Assembly: GCA_036703315.1 (NCBI GenBank)
Contig: DATNPH010000249.1
Coordinates: 1-34,369 of the forward strand
Reading direction: 5' to 3'
Origin: DATNPH01 sp036703315
Lineage (GTDB): Bacteria; Cyanobacteriota; Cyanobacteriia; Cyanobacteriales; Coleofasciculaceae
DNA length: 34,369 nt
This document shows positions 24,972 to 32,919 of the stretch, piece after piece. Positions within the stretch are counted from its first letter, which is position 1. Each line of letters begins with the position of its first letter. Below the pieces are notes generated by a model. That model was not told the DNA's origin and did not search any database. It saw only the letters and a program-made list of their open reading frames with translations. The position numbers were made by a program, and so were the translations under genes.

Positions 24972-27900
24972 TCACCCCTTCAACTTCTCAATCTCCTCCT
25001 GCGTGAAGGGATTCTTACCCGCATTAAGAGCATCAATCCAGCCTTGCCGTTGTTTTTTCCACTCATCCGAGTCAGTCGATTTTATAAACGCCTGGAAATC
25101 CTCAATCGCTCCTTTGTTATCCTCCGTCAGCGCCCTAGCTACACCGCGACTATCCCGAAACTCTCCATTTTTAGGCGCAAGCGTCACAGCGTTTTCACAA
25201 GCCTGCATCACCTCAGCCGCCTGTCCGTGCAAACTACCGAATCGACAGAGTGTGTTCCAAGAATCCGCATAAAGTTGCCAGGTTGGCTTTAACCTTTGTG
25301 CCTCAGAGTAGGTAGCAAGCGCTTCCTTGACCTTACCCTCCTTGACCAGTTTCTCACCCTTCTCAACCAGACCACCCGCTGCCCACCATCCGACTTCTAC
25401 CTCGGTCGGGACATCGATGCTGGGAGACAATTTCCGGGCTTCTTGGAACTTATCCATAGCCCCCTTGACATCCCCTCCTCGTGCTACAGCTAAACTTTGA
25501 TTCACCAGAAACCGAGCATTTTCGGTTTTGTTCCAGACCAAGTTTTGACAGGTAGAGCGAGCGGCTTTAGCAACTTTAATCGTGTCAGGCTCAGTGAGAA
25601 TGGTTTCAGGCTCGACCAAAACGGGGTGTCCAAACAACTTGTCACATGCCACATCAAGCCAACTCTGCCAAGTGCCACCACGCCACAGCTGAACTGTTCC
25701 GCCAATACCGCCACTGACAATGAGCATGCCGTCGGGGCTAAAAGCTACTGAGGTAACCTCGCGCTGATAGTCTCTCAAGGGTTGACCCATCGGATTGCCT
25801 CGGCTGTCCCACAGCCGAACAGTCCCATCTTTACTGCCACTGACAATCTGTTTACCGTCGGGGCTAAAGGCGACTGAGTTGACTGACCTCTGATGTCCTT
25901 TCCAGGGTTGACCTATCTGCTTGCCCTCGCTATTCCACAGCAAAACTATGCCGTCTTTACCGCCGCTAGCGATGAATTTACCATCAGGGCTAAAGCTTAC
26001 TGAGTTGACCCTACCCTGATGTCTTTTGAGAGGTTGAGCGATGGGCTTACCCTGGCTGTCCCACACTTGCAGCGTTCCGTCCGTACCACCGCTAACAATC
26101 CGATTGCCGTCGGGACTCAAAGCAACTGAGCTGACCCTACCCTGATGCCCTTTTACGGGTTGAGCGATGGGCTTACCCTGAGTGTCCCACAATTGCAGTG
26201 TCCCGTCTGCACCAACACTCACAATCCGATTGCCATCACGGCTCGAGGCAACTAAGCTGACCTTACCCTGATGCCCTTGTATGGGTTGGCCGATTGATTT
26301 GCCTTGAGTGTCCCACAGTTGCAGCATCCCGTCTGCACCACCACTGACAATCCGCTTACCATCGAGGCTAAAGACTACTTTGACCGCACCCCGACGTCCT
26401 TGGATAGGTTCGCCAATGGGTTTGCCCTGAGTGTCCCACAGTCGCAGCATCCCGTCTGCACTACCACTGATAATCTGCTTGCCATCGGAGCTAAAGGCTA
26501 CTTTAACGGCACCCCGATGCCCTTTAACGGCTTGATTCGTTGAGTTGCCCTGAGTGTCCCACAGTCGCACTGTCCCGTCAGAACCGCCAGTAACAATTCG
26601 CTTGCCGTCAGGGCTAAAGGCTACTGACAAAACCAGACCCTGATGCCCTTTCAGCGACTGACCCATCGATGTTCCCTGGTTTTCCCACAACTGCACGGTT
26701 CCGTCATAACTACCACTAACAATCCGTTTGCTGTCCGGGCTAAAGGCTACTGCCCTAACCCAACCTTGATGCCCTTGCACGGGTTGACCAATCGGTTTGC
26801 CTTGAGTGTCCCACAACCTCAGTGTTTCGTCTTCGCTACCACTAGCAATACGCTTACCGTTAGGGCTAAAGGTGACTGAGGTGACGTTACCCTGATGCCC
26901 TTCTATGGCTTTACCAATCGGTTTGCCTCGGTTGTCCCACAATTGCAACGTCCTGTCATAACTGCCAGTAACAATGCGCTTGCCGTCAGGGCTAAAGGCT
27001 ACTGAGGTGACCCTACCTCGATGCCTTTTTATGGATTCACCAATCGGTTTGCCCTGGCTGTCCCACAGCCGCAGGGTTCCGTTAAGACCACCACTGGCAA
27101 TCTGCTTGCCGTTAGGGCTAAAGGCAACTGACAAGACCCAACCTTGACCCCCTTGTATCGGTTGACTCATCGGTTTGCCCTGGCTGTTCCATAGTCGCAT
27201 TGTCCCGTCTTGACCACCACTGACGATTTGCTTGCTGTCAGGGCTAAAGGCGACTGAGGTAACTCTACCCTCGTGACCTCGTATGCTTTGAACGAGTGAT
27301 TTACCTTGGCTGTCCCACAGCCGCAGCGTCCCATCATAGCTGCCACTGACTATATAATTGCCGTCAGGGCTAAAGGCAACTGAGATGACGTCACTCCCAT
27401 GCTCTCTCAGCACATTGAGTTCTCTAGCGCTCCCGATCGCATCATATAAGCTAGACTGAACCTCAGGAAGAACCTGCCATCCTGTCGATAATGCGGCTCG
27501 GCTCTCACCCGTCGCCTGAATTGCTAGAACTAGACCCTCTACTGGATCCGCAGGTAGCAAGTTCTGTACGCGGACTGCTTTTTCACGTAGCGTCACGATT
27601 TTGGCTTGCCGTTCGGCGTTCAGCCAGAGAGTAGCTACTACCCCAATAACACAGACAACTGTCCCCGTTAGCAACAGGCGATTTTTGCGTTTGTACCCGC
27701 CACTTTTAGCAATATACTCCTTCTGTAAATCCGTTACGGCTGGCTGTTTCTTCTGCGCTTGAGTTTCCTTCAACCAAGCTTCGGCAACCGCCAATTCACT
27801 CCCCCGCAACAGCAAGTCAGCACTTTTATCTTTCTGCTGCCATTCCAACGCCTGTTGCAACCATTTAGTATGACTGTGAACGTGTTCCCGATCCGTATCG

Positions 27901-29591
27901 AGGGTTCTCACCAATTGGTTAAAATTTGCATTAAAATCCCGCTCATTCTGATTAAAATCAATCCACTGCACCTTCGCTAACTCTGGATGCAAGTCTTTTG
28001 AATTTACCTCCCGATGCAGCACCGTCACAAAGCGCTTATTCAACGAAGCCGCATACTTCACCTCATCCGCACAGTAAGGCGAATTTACAGAACGAGGTGA
28101 GAGAATAAACAAGAAGTTATCGCACGTTTTGATTCCTCGATAAATCTCCTGCTGAAAATCACTCCCTGATGCAATGCTTTCCTGGTCAAACCAAGTCGTC
28201 TTACCCTGAATCTGTAGAGCCTCATTCAGCTTTCTAGCAAAATCCGAGTCAGCACGAGAATAAGAGACAAACACATCCAGCGACTCAGCAGGTGGTTGCC
28301 GCAAACTTTCAGTAATGAATTCTTCCTGTAATCGCGTAGGCTGATGTTGAGTTCTTTGCTTAGCTACCTTCAACCACGTCTGGGCACTCCGCAGATTATA
28401 GCCCCGTAATAGAATGCTGAGGTTGCAGTGCTGCCTCTGCCACTTCAGCGCTTTGGTCAGCAGAACCTTATGCTCGTTGTGGTAAAGCGCATCTTCACGC
28501 AGAATCTTCAACAGTTGGCTTTCATCGAGAAGGTAGTCTTCTTTCCGAACATTGTCAATGAGGTCGATATACTGCAAATGCCGAATTGCAGGCGGCATCA
28601 GCATTACTTCAGTTTCTCGCACCCACACGGGAATAATCCGCTTGTGCAGTGACAAGGTGTACTCCAGTTCTCGCTGACAATAATCTGAAATTACCGAGTC
28701 CGGCGAGAGCAGATAGACCACATTATCTGCTTGTTCAATCCCCCGTTGAATCGCCTCCTCAAATGCTTCCCCCGTTTGAATGTCCGTCTTATTCGTCCAA
28801 ACCGTAATACTTTCTCGTCTCAAGCTATTGCGAATCTGCTCCATCGTCGTCCTATCTGCATCAGCGTAGGAAAGGAACACCTGAGTCATCAAGTTGTTGC
28901 CATTCTTGATACTTTCAGTGATGAACTCACAATGCAAGTCGCTAGGGCGACAAGGCGGTTGCTCATCTTTAAACCGTATCTTTAACCAAGATTGAGCCTG
29001 TTGTTTTTCTTCCCCGATTAATAGGAAGTTAGTTTGTTTTTGATGCCGTTCCCACTCCAAAGCCTTCGCTAAAAACCAGGTATGCTGTTCTACGTAATCA
29101 GCATGCCTACGGATTAAACTAATCAAGCCTGCGAAAGCTGCATCAAAATCGTCTATACCCTCTCGAAAATACACCCAGTTAATCTTGCTAATCGTTGGAT
29201 GCATATTCTGAGAGCTTGTATGTTTCCCTTGCGCTTTGTATGCTTCCCAATCCTCAGTTGTGCCATTAGGATTTCTCTGCTGCCAGATATCCAAGTTAAT
29301 TTGCTCAACGTGCAAAAGCGGGATAATGCGTTTATTGCGCTTGATCGCTAGCTCAATTTCTTTGAGGCAATAGGGTGAATTAACTGAATGTGGCGCAATG
29401 ATAAACAAGAAGTTATGCGCCTTCTCTATTCCATCATCAATTTGGTTTTGATAATCTACTCCAAGAGGGATATCGTTTTGGTCAAACCAAATCTTTAAAT
29501 TTTCTTCAAGTAATCGAACATGAAGTTTAGTGGCAAACGCTTTACTATCTGCTCGTCCGTAGGAGATAAATGCGTCCCATAAATTATTCAT
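24972..29591 (-). CDS. Triple-TIR, transmembrane, 14x WD40, TPR-like protein
   Basis: A 1539-aa protein. Three TIR domains begin near residues 5, 234 and 437. Each has the (F/V)(I/L/V)SY strand and ends in a (S)xxYCxxE segment; the Glu expected to be catalytic in TIR NADases is kept in all three (Glu78, Glu308, Glu510). After each TIR comes a ~60-residue helical linker (ALEW, LL-G, A-WLK, FI--S). A single membrane helix at ~636-656 (preceded by KRKNR) leads to 14 WD40 repeats of 42 residues (~722-1304), enough for two seven-blade propellers, and a TPR-like tail to the end. The likely role is an NAD+-consuming or signalling effector triggered via the WD40 region. The ATG at 29591 is chosen; a TTG ten codons upstream also exists. 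Confidence 0.92.
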   Translation of the reverse strand: MNNLWDAFISYGRADSKAFATKLHVRLLEENLKIWFDQNDIPLGVDYQNQIDDGIEKAHNFLFIIAPHSVNSPYCLKEIELAIKRNKRIIPLLHVEQINLDIWQQRNPNGTTEDWEAYKAQGKHTSSQNMHPTISKINWVYFREGIDDFDAAFAGLISLIRRHADYVEQHTWFLAKALEWERHQKQTNFLLIGEEKQQAQSWLKIRFKDEQPPCRPSDLHCEFITESIKNGNNLMTQVFLSYADADRTTMEQIRNSLRRESITVWTNKTDIQTGEAFEEAIQRGIEQADNVVYLLSPDSVISDYCQRELEYTLSLHKRIIPVWVRETEVMLMPPAIRHLQYIDLIDNVRKEDYLLDESQLLKILREDALYHNEHKVLLTKALKWQRQHCNLSILLRGYNLRSAQTWLKVAKQRTQHQPTRLQEEFITESLRQPPAESLDVFVSYSRADSDFARKLNEALQIQGKTTWFDQESIASGSDFQQEIYRGIKTCDNFLFILSPRSVNSPYCADEVKYAASLNKRFVTVLHREVNSKDLHPELAKVQWIDFNQNERDFNANFNQLVRTLDTDREHVHSHTKWLQQALEWQQKDKSADLLLRGSELAVAEAWLKETQAQKKQPAVTDLQKEYIAKSGGYKRKNRLLLTGTVVCVIGVVATLWLNAERQAKIVTLREKAVRVQNLLPADPVEGLVLAIQATGESRAALSTGWQVLPEVQSSLYDAIGSARELNVLREHGSDVISVAFSPDGNYIVSGSYDGTLRLWDSQGKSLVQSIRGHEGRVTSVAFSPDSKQIVSGGQDGTMRLWNSQGKPMSQPIQGGQGWVLSVAFSPNGKQIASGGLNGTLRLWDSQGKPIGESIKRHRGRVTSVAFSPDGKRIVTGSYDRTLQLWDNRGKPIGKAIEGHQGNVTSVTFSPNGKRIASGSEDETLRLWDTQGKPIGQPVQGHQGWVRAVAFSPDSKRIVSGSYDGTVQLWENQGTSMGQSLKGHQGLVLSVAFSPDGKRIVTGGSDGTVRLWDTQGNSTNQAVKGHRGAVKVAFSSDGKQIISGSADGMLRLWDTQGKPIGEPIQGRRGAVKVVFSLDGKRIVSGGADGMLQLWDTQGKSIGQPIQGHQGKVSLVASSRDGNRIVSVGADGTLQLWDTQGKPIAQPVKGHQGRVSSVALSPDGNRIVSGGTDGTLQVWDSQGKPIAQPLKRHQGRVNSVSFSPDGKFIASGGKDGIVLLWNSEGKQIGQPWKGHQRSVNSVAFSPDGKQIVSGSKDGTVRLWDSRGNPMGQPLRDYQREVTSVAFSPDGMLIVSGGIGGTVQLWRGGTWQSWLDVACDKLFGHPVLVEPETILTEPDTIKVAKAARSTCQNLVWNKTENARFLVNQSLAVARGGDVKGAMDKFQEARKLSPSIDVPTEVEVGWWAAGGLVEKGEKLVKEGKVKEALATYSEAQRLKPTWQLYADSWNTLCRFGSLHGQAAEVMQACENAVTLAPKNGEFRDSRGVARALTEDNKGAIEDFQAFIKSTDSDEWKKQRQGWIDALNAGKNPFTQEEIEKLKG

Positions 29592-29699
29592 TTTGAGGGA
29601 CCCGTACAAGATAATGAACAATGCGCCTCAACACAGGTTAAGGCTATGAGAATTACCTACATTTTGGCAGATGCAACGCTCGCGGGAAATAATCCCTTG

Positions 29700-30682
29700 C
29701 CTGGAACTATATCAAATAGTACTCGGTAATATAAGTACCAGTCTTTTCTAGTGATAAGAGCTATTCAGAGGAGAGGTAAAACTTCCTGTTCAATCTTGGG
29801 TAAGTAATCGATCGCCACTCTCCGAATTAAGCTGTGCAGTCGGTAAATCACTTTGCGCTCAGTACACTCCTCCTCTAAAAGAAACCGACGCTGCAAAGTT
29901 TGAAACGCCAAAACTTGAGCTTCATAAGGATACTCACAAATCATCAGCAACCATGCCTGACGCTCAACAGCGCGTCGATACACCGCTCCTTGGCAAAGCA
30001 TCAAACAAGCTAAGCGATCGCTCTGATAAAGTCGAGTAAATGTTCGGTCTATCCGCTTTTTTACCAAGTCGGTTAAGCCAATACTGTAGCGATCGAGCCT
30101 TGGCTTGTCCTGCCTAGATTTCTCTTCAGGGACAGCTTTGAGCCGTTCGGCTTCTTCAATTTCATAGCCGTACTCATGCCAATAAGCCTGAACATCTCCG
30201 TTGTAGGGTGCCTCTCGGATTTCACCAGCAATCACTCGTAATGCTAAGGGATGCCCTTCATAAACATGGATAATTCGCTTCAGGTTCTCCAAATCTACTT
30301 GTGTCTGTATGCGAACGTCCCAGGCTTCAAACAATTCAAGAGCTTCCGACTCCTCCAACCCTTTGAGTCGTTCGATATGCGATCGCTCCAAATACCTCCC
30401 CTCTGCAATAATTGGAGGCTGATCTTGAGAAGTCAAGATGATTCGGCTGGGCATTTGCTCGGCTTTAACAACTTGCTCTAAGAACTTTGCAAACCCAGGT
30501 TCGGTAAACTGATGCCCTCCTGTGCCATCTGGCTCTAAGATTTCTTCAACCATATCGAGCAGGAGCAAGCAAGGATGCGCTTGCAACTTGCTGATCATTG
30601 CTCTTACCAGTACATCAGAATCTTTTTGCAACTGCTCATCCGTTGCTGCTTGTTCTCCCAACACTCGGCGTGCTAACACATC
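29700..30682 (-). repeat. Right copy of ~1-kb direct repeat
   Basis: The partner of 23885-24866, in the same orientation. It covers codons ~276-580 and the 3' flank of the intact NTPase gene. The distance between the copies is about 5.8 kb and spans the whole TIR/WD40 gene. Confidence 0.85.
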
Positions 30683-31507
30683 AAAGTTGGGTGACTCGCG
30701 ATCGAGGCTAACACTATAAAGCTTCGGCAATAGCTGAGTGACTTCAAGCTCTAACGTCAGACGCACGGCTAGCGCCGTTTTCCCGATGCCAGTGATACCA
30801 ACAATCGATAGAAGTCGGCAGTCTTCAAGCAATCGATGATTCAGTTGAGTAATCAACTTCTCACGACCTACCCACCGAGTCGCACCATCATCAACAGATG
30901 AGAGGGGATAAGAGCGTGAGGGGGTGATAGCGTAACAGGACGTTTGAATTTTTCCCTCTGTCCCTTTCTCCCCATCTGCGTCTCTCCCCATTCCCCACTC
31001 ATTAAATGAACACTTGAGCAATAACTGGCATAAACCGTCAACCAACCAATGCTCACAGGAGTTTCGATGCTCAGATTCTAAGAAGCTTCTTATCGTTTGA
31101 TGTCGAGGAGGGTCTGAATCATCGAACTTCTCTACCCAAGCGATCACAAACTCTCCCCATGAGGTTTCTCCTCTCACCTTGAAACGTTCGTGGAACTTGT
31201 CGCGGAGTTCTTGCTTTAAAGTGATCGGTACTTTCTTGGTGCTGTTATCTCTGTAAGGGCGATCGAGCAATAGCTGACAGACACCATTAATTAACCAGTA
31301 ACCACAGGTGCCTCGTGAAACTGAGTAGAAAATGTTCTGAACCTCCGCTTCGGAGGGAGGCTCACCTAGAGTATCGGATTGCCGACTCCACTGATTCAAA
31401 AAATCTTCCGTAGAATTGCACCTCTGGTCGAACGCCAACCGTAACTTTCGCCGTAAAGCTGGTGTCACAGAAACAGGACTATCGTTCCTTTTCGATACAG
31501 TATCCAT
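29765..31507 (-). CDS. STAND (NB-ARC-like) NTPase with doubled N-terminal domain
   Basis: A 580-aa signal-transduction ATPase. The P-loop GITGIGKT is at 237-244, Walker B LLLLD with Asp318, the RIILTSQD sensor-like strand follows, GHPLALRV starts near 418, and a winged-helix-like C-terminal part follows. Residues ~18-90 and ~97-175 are two copies of one domain (shared L-F--R, W, PP, then C-(Y/H)WL--G-CQLLL). Its function is unknown; it could be a death-fold-like or degenerate DNA-binding adaptor. Unlike most cyanobacterial STAND proteins it has no WD40 or TPR sensor of its own. The TIR/WD40 gene follows 173 bp downstream on the same strand, suggesting that the two proteins form a split receptor/effector. 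The ATG at 31507 is used. Confidence 0.85.
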   Translation of the reverse strand: MDTVSKRNDSPVSVTPALRRKLRLAFDQRCNSTEDFLNQWSRQSDTLGEPPSEAEVQNIFYSVSRGTCGYWLINGVCQLLLDRPYRDNSTKKVPITLKQELRDKFHERFKVRGETSWGEFVIAWVEKFDDSDPPRHQTIRSFLESEHRNSCEHWLVDGLCQLLLKCSFNEWGMGRDADGEKGTEGKIQTSCYAITPSRSYPLSSVDDGATRWVGREKLITQLNHRLLEDCRLLSIVGITGIGKTALAVRLTLELEVTQLLPKLYSVSLDRESPNFDVLARRVLGEQAATDEQLQKDSDVLVRAMISKLQAHPCLLLLDMVEEILEPDGTGGHQFTEPGFAKFLEQVVKAEQMPSRIILTSQDQPPIIAEGRYLERSHIERLKGLEESEALELFEAWDVRIQTQVDLENLKRIIHVYEGHPLALRVIAGEIREAPYNGDVQAYWHEYGYEIEEAERLKAVPEEKSRQDKPRLDRYSIGLTDLVKKRIDRTFTRLYQSDRLACLMLCQGAVYRRAVERQAWLLMICEYPYEAQVLAFQTLQRRFLLEEECTERKVIYRLHSLIRRVAIDYLPKIEQEVLPLL

Positions 31508-31915
31508 ATTTAATTTCAAATTGTCTTTAAGTTGTCCTCAAATTGCTCTCAAACAAAGCAAAAGCTTCATTCCGATAGCTTTATATGGAAGATGAAGCCT
31601 GCATAGAGACTGATTGAAGAAGGCACAGGCCAGAAGAAGGAAGGCAGAAGGGGGGAGTGTCAGGGGATTGTTTCCCCCAGTCACTCCCAGCCACTGAAGA
31701 TATTCAGTGGGGGATTGTAACCCTTGCTCCATAAGAGGTTGCCCGAAGGCAGGAGGGGAGGGCATAAAAATAAACCTTCTGCCCTCTACCCCCTGCCTTG
31801 TGCCTTTCTTGTTCAGTCAGGCGAATGAAACCTAACTAGAAAGACGTGCCTGATGGTTTTTGGTGTGAAAAGGTTCATGAACATTAAATTTCATTCATCA
31901 TTGGAGATTACCGCA
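31508..31915. other. Intergenic region upstream of the STAND gene
   Basis: A 408-bp gap between divergent genes with no supported gene. It holds two hairpins (31653-31710). Purine-rich stretches on either side (AAGGCAGAAGGGGGG near 31640 and GAAGGCAGGAGGGGAGGG near 31746) are answered by CCTTCTGCCC and CCCCCTGCCTT near 31776, so the region can fold extensively. Repeats of this type are common between cyanobacterial genes. The promoter of the defence-like cluster should lie near 31510-31600, but no clear boxes were found. Confidence 0.5.
31653..31710. repeat. Two consecutive hairpins
   Basis: GGGAGTG (31653-31659) pairs with CACTCCC (31682-31688), with an inner AGGGGA/TCCCC stem. CCACTGAA (31691-31698) pairs exactly with TTCAGTGG (31703-31710) around GATA. 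They lie between divergent genes, so a terminator role is not expected. Confidence 0.7.
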
Positions 31916-32332
31916 ATGAACGCTAGATACTGTGCGACAGTTCCTGCTCTCGTAGCTATTAGTTTTTTAGGAATTAGCTTAAGTCAGGTAGCTCCAGCTT
32001 TTGCAGGTAGTTGTCGCAGTACTCAAACCTTTGGAGCGATCGACTTTGGCGACTGTCAATCTACCACCGTGGTTGGTGGAAGCTCTATTTCGATCGAGAA
32101 ATACAAGATTAGTCAAGCGGCTCAGTTTGATGTGGCTGTAGCAGGCTACAACAATTCTTTTGCAGCTAACATCGCCCAATGGCATGTAACGAAAACAAGG
32201 ACAGCCTGGAAGCTTAAAACTGGAGAACTTGAACTATATTCTCTAGCACTGAACAATCCGGGCGACTTGACTTCAGCCGAGGCTAGCGTAGCACTACTCC
32301 CAACAGATAAGGCGTACTCAAAGCATTTCTGA
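31916..32332 (+). CDS. Small exported hypothetical protein
   Basis: A 138-aa protein with a typical signal peptide (positive N-terminus MNAR, hydrophobic core, cleavage after APAFA). The mature part of about 107 residues starts GSCRSTQTFGAIDFGDCQS; its two cysteines, 15 residues apart, could form a disulfide. The rest looks beta-rich. No family recognised. GGAG lies 10 nt before the ATG at 31916; a GTG upstream at 31853 would put the signal peptide inside the chain and is rejected. Confidence 0.7.
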   Translation: MNARYCATVPALVAISFLGISLSQVAPAFAGSCRSTQTFGAIDFGDCQSTTVVGGSSISIEKYKISQAAQFDVAVAGYNNSFAANIAQWHVTKTRTAWKLKTGELELYSLALNNPGDLTSAEASVALLPTDKAYSKHF

Positions 32333-32449
32333 ATGGGAAACAGGCACGAAACTCTGCTGTCCAATTTGGTTTAAAAGCAGCGAGTTGAGAATGAAGTGCC
32401 ATGAGATTGTCACCGCATAAAGCTTTCAGAAAAATTTTAAGGAATTTTC

Positions 32450-32881
32450 ATGCTTTCACTCAGATACCTGACAACTTCAGTATTATCAGCAAGCTTGTTT
32501 GTTTTGCCTACTTTTGTTCCTTCCTCTGTTGTCAGCAGACTGCCGTCGTTTTTGGCTCAAGCTCAACCCACTCCCCCAGAAGCTGCGATCGACCGACTGT
32601 TCAAAGCTGATTCTGCTCCTCCAGGATCTAGTTCTAAACAACAACGTCTGTTCGCTGACGTTAAAACTTGGATGGGAGCTTATCAAGGGGTGCAAAAAGA
32701 CGGCAGTATTTATCTGGCAACGTTTGAGCGGGGTTCGCTTCCCGTTTCAGTTCGCCTAGATGACAAGGGTCAGATCACAAGCATGAGCGTTGGATGCCCC
32801 AATTCTACGTCGCTCAATCTAAATCAGGCATCAGTGGAAATCAGACAAATGTTATCTCGCTGTCCTGGCCTTGAGAACTAG
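32450..32881 (+). CDS. Small exported protein, ORF12/beta-lactamase N-domain-like
   Basis: A 143-aa protein with a signal peptide (LRYLTTSVLSASLFVLPTF, cleavage probably after SFLAQA). The mature part contains KTWMGAYQGVQ, a YLATFERGSLPVSVRLDD stretch and GQITSM, which recalls the small NTF2-like domain placed before serine beta-lactamase-like domains in cyanobacterial proteins. No catalytic SxxK domain follows; the frame ends at 32881, so this is a free-standing version. Two cysteines occur near the C-terminus. AAGGA lies close to the ATG. Separated by 117 bp from the preceding exported protein on the same strand. Confidence 0.65.
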   Translation: MLSLRYLTTSVLSASLFVLPTFVPSSVVSRLPSFLAQAQPTPPEAAIDRLFKADSAPPGSSSKQQRLFADVKTWMGAYQGVQKDGSIYLATFERGSLPVSVRLDDKGQITSMSVGCPNSTSLNLNQASVEIRQMLSRCPGLEN

Positions 32882-32919
32882 TCTCCAAAGTGTACTCATC
32901 TGCTTTCTTGACAGCAGTG

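Noticed and set aside
26304..26879. Plus-strand open frames with repeated segments
   Set aside because: They are antisense shadows of the WD40 repeats, which explains their internal similarity.
25670..27420. Regular 126-bp periodicity, considered as a CRISPR or satellite array
   Set aside because: The period equals 42 codons and each unit encodes one WD40 repeat in a single open frame.
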